From: Bog-257 sp963835725 | Lineage (GTDB): Bacteria > Acidobacteriota > Terriglobia > Terriglobales > Acidobacteriaceae | DNA length: 64,000 nt | Assembly (NCBI GenBank): GCA_963835725.1 | Contig: CAWIGM010000009.1 | Location: forward strand, 124,001 to 188,000 | Reading direction: 5' to 3' | Shown here: positions 35,313 through 43,324 of the stretch, piece by piece | Layout: each line of letters starts with the position of its first letter | How positions within the stretch are numbered: position 1 is the stretch's first letter | Program-made: the position numbers and the translations under genes | The notes under the pieces: model-generated | Database searches by the model: none | What the model saw: the letters and a program-made list of their open reading frames with translations, nothing else | Told to the model about the DNA's origin: nothing

Positions 35313-36467
35313 TCAAACTCGTTGCTTCAACAGCGACCGGTAGTAATCTTCCAGCTGCCCAATTGTCTTCTGCACTTCAAACAGTTCGCTACAGCGAACA
35401 AATCCCGCATCGCCCATCTTCGCCCGCAGAGGCTCGTCGCGCAGCAGCCGGATAATCGGCTGCGCAAACGCCTCCGGCGAACGCTCAGGCACGAGAAATC
35501 CCGTCTCACCCTCGACCACCGCATCTCGATTCCCGCCGACATCGATTGCCACCACCGGCATCCCCGCCGCCATGTACTCCATGATCGCGTTGGAGAATCC
35601 TTCGCTGATCGACGTAAGGCAGCCGATCGACATGCGCGCGAGCCAATCCATCATGTTGCCTTCGCCCATGGTGAAGAAGACGCGATCGCCGATGCCGAGC
35701 TCCGCCGCCAGCTTGCGAAGATCATCGTACAGTTCGCCGCGTCCGGCCAGCAGAAACGCGGCGTCGGGAATCGCGTCGGCAACAATCTTGGCCCCCTGCA
35801 GAAACAACGCGTGATCTTTCACCGGCCGCAAGTTCGCTACGATCCCGACAACCCGCGCGTCCGGCGGCACCCCCAGGCGCTCGGCTGCCGAGCGATCGCC
35901 CAGCCCGCGGCTGAACCGGCTCATATCGACGCCCTGGTAGACGACCTTCACGCGATCCGGATTAAGCTCTTCCGTCTCCACGGCAATTCGCTTCGCCTCC
36001 AGCGAGTTCGCCATGATCCCATCGGCGCGATGGTTCATCAGGCGAAACATCCGCCGCAGCGAGGGCGTGTACCAGTAGCCGGTATTGAGACGGCTGGTGA
36101 TGGCAATGCGATTCGTTCCCAGCGCCGACAGCACCGCGAACAGGCTGGTCTTGTTCATGTAGCCATGCAGGATGTCGAGCCGATGCTGTGCAGCGTACTT
36201 GCGGAACGCCATCACCTGCTTCAGGCCCTCGGGAGAATTCAAGCTGCGGGTAGGGAACACGACGGTGTGGGAGGGCGGCGGTACGCTGCGCAGTTGAGGA
36301 CTATCTTCCAGACACACGACGTGTACGTCGAAGCGCTCTTTGTCGAGCCGCTTGGCGGTCTCGACCACCTGCCGCTCGGTGCCGGCGTCGAGTCCCACGG
36401 TGTCAGACATCAGGGCAACCGCAATTTTTCCCGGCGACGGCGGCTTGGGCTCCGGCGTTCTCCCCAT
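35313..36467 (-). CDS. Glycosyltransferase, GT4 (GT-B) family
   Basis: 384 residues. Two-domain GT-B fold; the GT4 donor-site motif EGFSNAIMEYMAAGMPVVA is near residue 290 with Glu as the conserved residue, plus VVYQGVDMSRF and VVGIVANLRPVKDH. It adds one sugar residue to the glycan; donor and acceptor are unknown. Last gene of a minus-strand operon of acyltransferase, polymerase, methyltransferase and this GT, 9 bases after the methyltransferase stop. Confidence 0.9.
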   Translation of the reverse strand: MGRTPEPKPPSPGKIAVALMSDTVGLDAGTERQVVETAKRLDKERFDVHVVCLEDSPQLRSVPPPSHTVVFPTRSLNSPEGLKQVMAFRKYAAQHRLDILHGYMNKTSLFAVLSALGTNRIAITSRLNTGYWYTPSLRRMFRLMNHRADGIMANSLEAKRIAVETEELNPDRVKVVYQGVDMSRFSRGLGDRSAAERLGVPPDARVVGIVANLRPVKDHALFLQGAKIVADAIPDAAFLLAGRGELYDDLRKLAAELGIGDRVFFTMGEGNMMDWLARMSIGCLTSISEGFSNAIMEYMAAGMPVVAIDVGGNRDAVVEGETGFLVPERSPEAFAQPIIRLLRDEPLRAKMGDAGFVRCSELFEVQKTIGQLEDYYRSLLKQRV

Positions 36468-36476
36468 GCGACTAGC

Positions 36477-37268
36477 TTAACCTTTGGCGACGCGAACGAT
36501 GCCGCCTTGTACTGTACCTGCTGAGCGAAAGAAGTCCAGTGTTTCCTGGTCGAACCAGCGCAGCGCGCCATAACGCTCGGGATTCTCGTTCAGCTCAAGA
36601 TGCAGCATGCCTCCGGGGCGGAGGTGCGAGCGCGCATCGTCGATCCAGAATTTCCACTCCGTTACGCCCCACTCGTCGGGCTGACGATGGCGGTTGAAGC
36701 AGATCCAGTACGCGGTGATCAGGTCGAGTTCGCTCGCCGGCAGCGTCATCGGTACAAAGCGCTCGATCAGCAGCGGCGAAACTCGCTTGTCGATCGACAG
36801 CGCCCCCAGCATCTCGCTGTAGACGCGCGCCTCCACCCGGGTCAGGATCGATTCCGGCGCGTCGATGCCGTAGACGTCGTGGCCACAGGCCAGCGCGGAC
36901 GCCATGAAGTATCCGGGGCCGCAGCCGATGTCGAGTACGCGCCGTCGTTTGGAGTTGTGCAAGCCGAGCGCGCCAACGCGCGCAACATTGAACGGTACCC
37001 AGCGATCGTAGTCGGTGTACTTGGCAGCGCTGGTCGGATCGCGTTCGACAACCGACGCCATTTCGCGGCCAAGCGCCTCGATGCGCCGGAGATCGGCCGC
37101 ATCACACACGCGCGAAGGCAACCGGCACAGCCCGACCGAGCCGTAACGCGCCAGACGAAGCCACGTCTTGGCAATCTCCACGCGGCGTTCGCTGGACCGG
37201 TTGGTCATGGGCGATGGCGTCGTCGCCGCTTCGGGTGACGGCGACTGCTTCTGTGCGCTCGCCCCCAT
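36477..37268 (-). CDS. SAM-dependent methyltransferase
   Basis: 263 residues. Class I fold: motif I VLDIGCGPGYFMASALACG (about 132-150), followed by VYGIDAPES with the acidic ribose-binding residue, and LRPGGMLHLELNENP (post-motif). N-terminus is helical and not conserved. Its start overlaps the polymerase stop by one base (TGATG). Probable role: methylation of a sugar in the EPS; acceptor unknown. Confidence 0.88.
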   Translation of the reverse strand: MGASAQKQSPSPEAATTPSPMTNRSSERRVEIAKTWLRLARYGSVGLCRLPSRVCDAADLRRIEALGREMASVVERDPTSAAKYTDYDRWVPFNVARVGALGLHNSKRRRVLDIGCGPGYFMASALACGHDVYGIDAPESILTRVEARVYSEMLGALSIDKRVSPLLIERFVPMTLPASELDLITAYWICFNRHRQPDEWGVTEWKFWIDDARSHLRPGGMLHLELNENPERYGALRWFDQETLDFFRSAGTVQGGIVRVAKG

Positions 37269-38731
37269 CAGGCAAGCGCCGGTTGAGCGACGATCGGCGG
37301 AACTGCGAGCTTGTCTGCGTCCGCTGCTTCCTTCACCTCTCGCTCAACCGCCTGCTTATAGGCCGCCGATATGCCCAGGATGGCGTACAACAGACCGCTA
37401 TACGCAATGCTGAGGAAGAACGCGCCTACGCACGACATGAGCACAGCGATCTGTAAGAACAGCGCCGCGCGTCCTACAAGCTGGTATTTGTATTTACTTC
37501 GTATCTTGGAAAGTCCGGCATACGCTCGCCAGAACGCGAACAGGAAGAGGAACAAGCCCGGAAATCCGGTTTCGCTGGAAAGCTCGGTGTAGGAATTATG
37601 GGTGAAGTGCCACAGCGGACGCTTGCCCGCCGCCGTCGCTTCTTGCGCTTCCGCATCGATGAATTCACCCGGCCCGACGCCGAGGACAGGATGCTCAAAG
37701 CTCAAGGCCACGCTTCGCATAAACAATATCTTGCGGGTTTCCGCCGAGGCCGCCGCTTCAGCCTGCGCGGCTGACGATGCTTTGAAGAAGGTCGTGAAGC
37801 GGTCCGAAATCTGTTGTGGTAGCAACGAGAGTGCTAATGCCACAAAGAGAATTCCGCCAGCCACAATGACGATCCGTTCCATCGCCGTGGCGAAAGCGAA
37901 GAACAGCAGCATGCCCATTCCCAGCGCCAGCATTCCCATGCGCGATCCGGTACGGGCAAAGCCGGCCAGTACTGGCACCATCATGAAGAGCAGCGCGATT
38001 CGCATGAGTCCTTTTTTGTAACTCATGGCGAATATCAGGAACGGTATGCCCACAACCAGGTACAGCGCCAGGAAGTTTGCGTCGGAAAGAGTATCCACGG
38101 AAGCGCCAAGGCCCAGGCGCGTCTGGGCATCATTACCGCCGGTGCCGCCGCCCATCACTACGGTGAGGATACCGATGGTCGCCATGGCCAGCGCCACCAT
38201 GTACATCGCGCGATAACAGTCTTCCGTTGATCGTATGAACGCCGCCATGAAGAACAGCAGGACGAAGGCCTGCAGGGTCGTGAGCCACGTCGTGAAGCTG
38301 CCGCCCTTCCACACGCTGAAGGGGACGCAGAGTCCCACCCAAACCGTAAAGGCAAACATCGTCTTGCCAATGTCGGACTTGAAAATCGACTTGGTCGTCC
38401 CCGTCATGAACATGCCGATCAGCAGGATCGGCTGCAGCGCCGCACCAATATGCAGTGAGGGAACCAGTTCCGGGATCCGGCTGCAATAGAGGTACAGGTA
38501 CAGCATCATGATGTAGTGGAAGATCTTGTAGAACTCCAGGCCTTTCTTCTTCCTGCCGAAGATACGGGCCGTGAGGGCCTTCGGCTTCGGATTGGCCTGC
38601 GCCATGGCGATTTGCTCGCCCGGCATTTCCGCTTCGAAATCACCCGGCTCGGCGACGATCAGATTCCCGTGGACGTCGTATTCCTGGTGGTCGTCAGACG
38701 GCGAATTGTGGTAGCTGGACCAACTCCTCAC
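37268..38731 (-). CDS. O-antigen ligase / polysaccharide polymerase (Wzy_C family)
   Basis: 487 residues with about ten spans. The Wzy_C block HPVLGVGPGEF is followed by the ligase-type periplasmic loop with LWHFTHNSYTELSSETG, the arrangement shared by O-antigen polymerases and WaaL-type ligases. The cytoplasmic N-terminal tail of about 60 residues is hydrophilic (EYDVHGNLIVAEPGDFEAE). Probable role: polymerises the repeat units in the EPS pathway. Start overlaps the acyltransferase stop by 4 bases. Confidence 0.87.
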   Translation of the reverse strand: MRSWSSYHNSPSDDHQEYDVHGNLIVAEPGDFEAEMPGEQIAMAQANPKPKALTARIFGRKKKGLEFYKIFHYIMMLYLYLYCSRIPELVPSLHIGAALQPILLIGMFMTGTTKSIFKSDIGKTMFAFTVWVGLCVPFSVWKGGSFTTWLTTLQAFVLLFFMAAFIRSTEDCYRAMYMVALAMATIGILTVVMGGGTGGNDAQTRLGLGASVDTLSDANFLALYLVVGIPFLIFAMSYKKGLMRIALLFMMVPVLAGFARTGSRMGMLALGMGMLLFFAFATAMERIVIVAGGILFVALALSLLPQQISDRFTTFFKASSAAQAEAAASAETRKILFMRSVALSFEHPVLGVGPGEFIDAEAQEATAAGKRPLWHFTHNSYTELSSETGFPGLFLFLFAFWRAYAGLSKIRSKYKYQLVGRAALFLQIAVLMSCVGAFFLSIAYSGLLYAILGISAAYKQAVEREVKEAADADKLAVPPIVAQPALA

Positions 38732-39327
38732 TGAAACACCCCATTACTCTGTAGCTGTCGAGATTCTTCTTTGATGACTCGTGCGGGATTGCCCACGGCG
38801 ACGACTTGCGCTGCAATGGGCCGGACGACAACGGAGCCGGCGCCGATGGTGGTGCCGCTCCCAATTGGAGCCATTATTATCGATGAGGCCCCAATCCAGC
38901 AATCGGCACCCACGTCAATCCACTCAAATTCGCCTTCGCCCGAACCGGTGATCTGACCCTGGGCATCACGGCTGTGCTGGCGGCGCCCGCTCAGGATCTG
39001 AACCTGCGACGCAATCTGTGTCCGGTCGCCAATCGAACAGCGGCCAAGAATGCAATACGATCCGATATAAACGCCTTCGCCCAGGATCGCGTCGGAATGG
39101 GCAAAAAACGATCCGTAGGAGACACGGCTGTACAGCGAACACTTCTTTAACGTCAGCTTGTAGTAGGCGATCCGGAAATAATCCCCGATAATGCCAGGCA
39201 GTTGCGCGAAGGCGTGAGCCCCCATGGTGAATGTCGCAGGAATGCGGCCAAATCCGGCTAACGCCGCCGCCGGCAGCGATAGCGCCAGGAAAAGCGCGTG
39301 CAACCCATACTTGAATATTTTCTTCAT
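38728..39327 (-). CDS. Sugar acyltransferase, left-handed beta-helix (hexapeptide) family
   Basis: 199 residues from ATG at 39325-39327. Membrane-adjacent N-terminus (LHALFLALSLPAAALAG) precedes hexapeptide coils VSYGSFFAHSDAILGEGVYI and IGSYCILGRCSIGDRTQIAS; the last coils carry GADCWIGASSIIMAPIGSGT. WbbJ/VatD-like, transfers an acetyl (or other acyl) from CoA to a sugar hydroxyl. First gene of the four-gene minus-strand operon 38728-35313. Confidence 0.87.
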   Translation of the reverse strand: MKKIFKYGLHALFLALSLPAAALAGFGRIPATFTMGAHAFAQLPGIIGDYFRIAYYKLTLKKCSLYSRVSYGSFFAHSDAILGEGVYIGSYCILGRCSIGDRTQIASQVQILSGRRQHSRDAQGQITGSGEGEFEWIDVGADCWIGASSIIMAPIGSGTTIGAGSVVVRPIAAQVVAVGNPARVIKEESRQLQSNGVFQ

Positions 39328-39548
39328 TCCCCGGGCGTGCGGAGCTCTGGCTGGGGGGAGGCCGCCACGAAGTATACCATTAACCACTCGGCAAATAGCC
39401 ACGAAATCGGCGTTTATCTTGGCTTAAACTTCCGGAAGGGAATGCCCGGATGCGAGACGAACCGGACCGCCGTCGCGAGGTCAAGAACGTGGCGACAGCC
39501 TCATCTGATTGGCCTGCCAAGAAACGAGCGCCATAGGCGGGAAAGAGC

Positions 39549-39612
39549 TTAGCCGAGCGCTTCAGCGCTGGGTAACGTGGCAAATCAAGGCCGAGTCCCT
39601 TCAGGGCCGGCA
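39549..39612. repeat. Composite hairpin repeat (REP-like)
   Basis: TTAGCC-GAGCG-CTTCA-GCGCTGGGTAA (39549-39575) and CCC-TTCA-GGG (39597-39606), both in the leader of the DUF218 gene. Confidence 0.65.
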
Positions 39613-39690
39613 GGATTTTCGACCGCCCGTTTCGCGCTGGTACCTTGGCAAAGGGGACTGTGTTGCTTCCCGTCCGCCGGGACGACCCAA

Positions 39691-40365
39691 ATGACGGAAC
39701 GCATGCCTGAAATCCAAATGGATGCCAAACCCGCGACGGATGCCCCAGCCAATCGCACGCGCTGGCGCCGCCGCCTCGTCTGGCTGGTGCTGGTCGTGGC
39801 CGTCCTCGCCGCGATCCTCTGGTTACTCTCCAAGGTCGGACACTTCCTGGTTATCCACGCGCCCGAGCGCGCCGACGTCCTGCTGGTGCTCGAGGGCGGC
39901 ATCGGCTCCTCACGCTTCGAGCAGGCCCTGCGACTGCGCAAGGCCGGCTATGCGCCGCTGATCATGGTGGACGCCGACATGACCCGCGACTACTACGGCC
40001 GAACCGAAGCCGACTTGCTCATCGATTATCTTCGCCGCGAACACCTGAGCTCGATCGAGGTCTGTCCCACAACCGCGGACTCGACCTACAACGAGACCAA
40101 GGACGTCGAACGCTGTATGAAGATGGCGGGCGCGACCTCGGCCATCATCGTCACCTCCGATTTCCACACCCGACGCGCGCTGGAAACTTTTCGCAAACGC
40201 CTGCCGCAATATCGGTGGTCGGTGGCCGCGTCATCATGGCCCGGCAACGCCGCCGAGCAGTATTGGAAGCATCGCTGGTGGGCCAAGGCTGTGCTGGAAG
40301 AGGCGCAGAAATATGTGTGGTGGGAATTGGTCGACCGCTGGCGCTCCGGTGCGGTGCTGAAGTGA
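39691..40365 (+). CDS. DUF218 / YdcF-SanA-ElyC family membrane protein
   Basis: 224 residues from ATG at 39691; earlier in-frame starts lie inside repeat sequence. Anchor LVWLVLVVAVLAAILWLLSK, then the DUF218 Rossmann domain: ADVLLVLEGGIGSSRFEQAL, YGRTEADLLIDYL, TTADSTYNETKDVERC and IVTSDFHTRRALETFRK with the SxxN/H cluster of this family. Members act in envelope and peptidoglycan precursor metabolism; here the position suggests a role in EPS or lipid-carrier handling. It sits on the opposite strand between the two GT operons. Confidence 0.83.
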   Translation: MTERMPEIQMDAKPATDAPANRTRWRRRLVWLVLVVAVLAAILWLLSKVGHFLVIHAPERADVLLVLEGGIGSSRFEQALRLRKAGYAPLIMVDADMTRDYYGRTEADLLIDYLRREHLSSIEVCPTTADSTYNETKDVERCMKMAGATSAIIVTSDFHTRRALETFRKRLPQYRWSVAASSWPGNAAEQYWKHRWWAKAVLEEAQKYVWWELVDRWRSGAVLK

Positions 40366-40420
40366 GAAGCGTTACACAGATGCTTGCATGACACTCCGCA
40401 GCAGGCGGAGCGAAAGTGAT

Positions 40421-40483
40421 TAGCCCGCCGCGGAAGCGGCGGGTAAGCGTCCCATTGGATGACGGGAGCCGGCTTCAGCCGGC
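40421..40483. repeat. Composite hairpin repeat (REP-like)
   Basis: TAGCC-CGCCG-CGGAAG-CGGCG-GGTAA (40421-40446) followed by GCCGG-CTTCA-GCCGGC (40468-40483). Confidence 0.65.
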
Positions 40484-40552
40484 GGCACCGACGGCGCGCC
40501 GTGAAAAGGCGTGCCCTCTCCTGGATGGTTGTCATCCTGGAGCAGCGGGGAG

Positions 40553-41725
40553 TCAGCGAGGAAGGACCGCTACCTCCCCAAGCTCCGCAACGTTTCCTGA
40601 TAGAACTCCGACCAGTGCTCGCCGATACGCCTCCGGCGTGTGCGCCGACTGCGCCCGCGCCTTCGCCGCTATTCCGAGGCGATCTCGCAAATCCGCGTCG
40701 GCCAACAATCGCAACAACACCTGCGCCATCTGCTCGGGCCTATGCGACTCGACCATCAACCCCGTCACGCCCTCTTGCAGAATCTCCGGTACACCACCCA
40801 CCCGGCACGCCGCGATCGGCAACCCTGCCGCCATTGCCTCAAGTACCACATTGGGGGATCCCTCACTGTGGGACGGCACCGCAACGACGTTCGCCATCGC
40901 GTAGTACGGTTTCGTATCGCGCTGGAAGCCGGCAAAACTCACGCGCTGTTCGACACCCAGTTCGGCTGCCAACTTGTTCAGCGTCTCCCGCTCGGGCCCA
41001 TCGCCCACAATCACGATGCGAAACGGCGGGACACCGTTCATCCCGGCAAGAATCGCTGCTGCGCGGAGCAGATCGGCGTGTCCCTTCTCCAAAGACAGCC
41101 GCCCGACCGAGAGAATTACGGCTTCGCCGCCGATCCCAAACTCCCGCCGCGCCCGCTCAACCTCGGAGGCCGGCGGCGCGACAAACGCCTTTACCGCATT
41201 GTGCAGAATCGTGATGCGATCCCGGGGAATGCCCAGACCGACGATGCGATCGGCGAATGGCTGGCACACCGTCACCACGCGATACGCCTTGCGCAGCGAC
41301 CAGCGATCCAGTTGCGTGTACATCCGGTCGAGTGCGCTGGTCTTCGTGTATCCGTGGTTCCACGCGACCCACGGATATTGCCGCTCGAGCTTCAGCATGC
41401 GCACCAGGAAGTGCGACTTCACATTGCGCGTCTCGAGGATGTCCGGATTCGCCTCGGCAATCACCTGCCGCAACTGAGGAAAGACCTGCGGGTCCCAGCG
41501 CCGCCGCTCGGTCACGGTTGCAACCGCCACGCCCGCCTGCTGCGCCGCCTGCGCCAGCGCGCTCGGCTCCGGCCCGCGCTGATAGGTGACGATGGTGACT
41601 TCGACCGCCGGCAGATCGCCATTGGTGCGGCTCATCATCCGGCCATAGTCAATGACGTTGCGCGAGGGGCCGGTGACGGTGGCGCTCTCGATCAGGGTCA
41701 GGACTCGAATGGGTGAATGGGTCAC
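40553..41725 (-). CDS. Glycosyltransferase, GT4 (GT-B) family
   Basis: 390 residues. N-domain begins RVLTLIESATVTGPSRNVID; C-domain motif HSEGSPNVVLEAMAAGLPIA near residue 285 carries the conserved Glu, with VILSVGRLSLEKGHADLLRA and VIVGDGPERETLNKLA. Adds a sugar residue to the growing glycan; donor unknown. It is the distal gene of the five-gene minus-strand operon that starts with the FkbH gene. Confidence 0.9.
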   Translation of the reverse strand: MTHSPIRVLTLIESATVTGPSRNVIDYGRMMSRTNGDLPAVEVTIVTYQRGPEPSALAQAAQQAGVAVATVTERRRWDPQVFPQLRQVIAEANPDILETRNVKSHFLVRMLKLERQYPWVAWNHGYTKTSALDRMYTQLDRWSLRKAYRVVTVCQPFADRIVGLGIPRDRITILHNAVKAFVAPPASEVERARREFGIGGEAVILSVGRLSLEKGHADLLRAAAILAGMNGVPPFRIVIVGDGPERETLNKLAAELGVEQRVSFAGFQRDTKPYYAMANVVAVPSHSEGSPNVVLEAMAAGLPIAACRVGGVPEILQEGVTGLMVESHRPEQMAQVLLRLLADADLRDRLGIAAKARAQSAHTPEAYRRALVGVLSGNVAELGEVAVLPR

Positions 41726-41736
41726 GATGTGATGCC

Positions 41737-41796
41737 GCGGGCTGAAGCCCGCTCAACTCCCAGGGAGAACTCTTTCGGCGCACCTGAAGGTGCGCC
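41737..41796. repeat. Two REP-like palindromes
   Basis: GCGGG-CTGAAG-CCCGC (41737-41752) and GGCGCAC-CTGAAG-GTGCGCC (41777-41796, stem sharing bases with the core). Both share the CTGAAG core (reverse complement of CTTCAG). They lie between two genes of one operon. Confidence 0.65.
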
Positions 41797-41806
41797 CCTT
41801 CAAATC

Positions 41807-42553
41807 CTACGCTGTGGGGCTCTGTCCGGCCGGAGCCGCTGCCGCCGTCTGGTTGATGTTCTTCACCACCACGCGCGCGGGGTTGCCCATCGCGACGCAG
41901 TATGGCGGGATATCGTTCACCACCACGCTATTCACGCCGATAATCGCGCCTTCGCCGATGGTCACGCCCTTCATGATGAAGCTGTTGTGCCCGATCCAGG
42001 CGTAGCGGCCGATACGCACCGGCTTCACTTCTTCCGGGCGCGGCGGCAGATCGGCGATGCGGTCCATCGCGTCGCGCGGATGCGCATCGGTATCCATGAA
42101 TCGCACCCCGGAGGCAACGTTGATGTCGTCCTCCAGCACGATTTCCTTGTTCACCAGGAAGACCACGTTGTGCCCGAGATCGACGCGATTGCCCAGCACC
42201 AGCTTCGGCTCATCGAACAGACGGCCGCTGAAAACATCGACCTTGCCGAAGAAATTGACGTTGTCGCCGATATAGATTTTTGCGTGTCCCACAACGAAGG
42301 GGAGATACCACATACGAAACTTCTTGCCTACCGATTCGCAGCGCGCGCGAAACATCGGCTCCCACAGGAAGTAGCTGAAAAGCCAGCGCCACGCCATGAA
42401 CCCGTTCTGCTGTGCGCCGTAGAAGAAACGAAACAACGGATGCAGGAAACGCGGCAGCGGTAGGTTGCTCGAGACCGCCGAGCGCAGGGTTTTCTTCACG
42501 CCGCTGTAGAACGGTGTGTCGCCGCGCCGGATTTTCAGGAGCAAGGAAGACAT
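41807..42553 (-). CDS. Sugar acyltransferase, left-handed beta-helix family
   Basis: 248 residues from ATG at 42551-42553. About 80 residues of helical N-terminus precede hexapeptide coils (VVGHAKIYIGDNVNFFGKVD, VFLVNKEIVLEDDINVASGV) and GRYAWIGHNSFIMKGVTIGE; a catalytic His in the DTDAHPRD loop is the LbetaH acetyltransferase pattern. It presumably acylates a sugar in the same glycan; in an operon with FkbH and ACP, it may also be the acceptor-side enzyme for an ACP-bound acyl group, which is inference. Confidence 0.83.
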   Translation of the reverse strand: MSSLLLKIRRGDTPFYSGVKKTLRSAVSSNLPLPRFLHPLFRFFYGAQQNGFMAWRWLFSYFLWEPMFRARCESVGKKFRMWYLPFVVGHAKIYIGDNVNFFGKVDVFSGRLFDEPKLVLGNRVDLGHNVVFLVNKEIVLEDDINVASGVRFMDTDAHPRDAMDRIADLPPRPEEVKPVRIGRYAWIGHNSFIMKGVTIGEGAIIGVNSVVVNDIPPYCVAMGNPARVVVKNINQTAAAAPAGQSPTA

Positions 42554-42671
42554 AAATCGATGTTCACCACGGAGATCACAACGCGCACGGAGTTTTGAAA
42601 TCAAGTCCCCTCGGTGCGCTCTGTGTCCTCCGTGGTTGAAAAGAATAGCAAGCGCCTGAAAGCCGCCGGTG

Positions 42672-43082
42672 CTACCCCAGCTTCTCTTCCAGCAATTCGA
42701 CTAGAAACTTCTCCGAGGTTATCACCCACGCTATGCGACGCCCGCCAAACGCCACCGCCGGCTTAGGACGGCTCGCGATCGCTGCGCCTCGCGTGCGAAA
42801 CGCCGCCAACTCGGCTTCGAGGTCGGCGACCTCATAGCACAGGTGATGCATCCCGCCGCCCTGCTGCAGGAACTTCTGCACCGGAGAATTCTCCCCCGCA
42901 GGCTGCACCAGTTCGATCTGCGCATCGCCCGGCCGCGTTGTCATGAAGGCGACTTTCACCTTCTGCAACGGATCTTCGAAGATCTGCCCATCCCACTCGG
43001 CCGCCATCGAGCGCACGAATGCCGGCATTGCGGTTGCGATATCGGCCACCACGAATCCCATGTGGTGCAGACGCAGCGCCAT
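42672..43082 (-). CDS. VOC-superfamily protein (methylmalonyl-CoA epimerase/glyoxalase-like)
   Basis: 136 residues. Starts MALRLHHMGFVVADIATAMP; HHLCYEVADLEAEL and QIELVQPAGE carry the metal ligands (His and Glu) of the VOC fold, and the last Glu lies in FLVELLEEK. Length and order match methylmalonyl-CoA epimerase, so an epimerase acting on an ACP- or CoA-bound hydroxy-acid is plausible, but this is inference. Shares a base with the ACP gene stop, so the two are translationally coupled. Confidence 0.8.
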   Translation of the reverse strand: MALRLHHMGFVVADIATAMPAFVRSMAAEWDGQIFEDPLQKVKVAFMTTRPGDAQIELVQPAGENSPVQKFLQQGGGMHHLCYEVADLEAELAAFRTRGAAIASRPKPAVAFGGRRIAWVITSEKFLVELLEEKLG

Positions 43083-43324
43083 TACGCGACCTGCTGCCGC
43101 TTTTGCAGATAGCTATGAAGCTTTTCAAACGAATCGAGGTCGGCCAGGTCGTCGAGGTCCATCTCCATGCCGAACTCATCTTCAATCACGTTCATCAGCG
43201 TGATCGCGGCCACCGAATCCCAGTTGGCAACCGTCGCCGTCGATGCCGTCGGTATCTGCTCCCGCGGCATGTCGGGAAACACCACCTGGAAACAGTTGGT
43301 CAGCCGCTGTCGGGTCTCATCCAT
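43082..43324 (-). CDS. Acyl carrier protein
   Basis: 80 residues. The phosphopantetheine site is Ser37 in NWDSVAAITLMNVIEDEF, the normal DSxxxxxL/I context (WDSV rather than the FabF-type DSLD). Highly acidic helix II-III (DLDDLADLDSFEKL). Overlaps the FkbH gene by 8 bases, and shares its last base with the VOC gene, so this ACP is a dedicated partner of the cassette and not the fatty-acid ACP. Confidence 0.92.
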   Translation of the reverse strand: MDETRQRLTNCFQVVFPDMPREQIPTASTATVANWDSVAAITLMNVIEDEFGMEMDLDDLADLDSFEKLHSYLQKRQQVA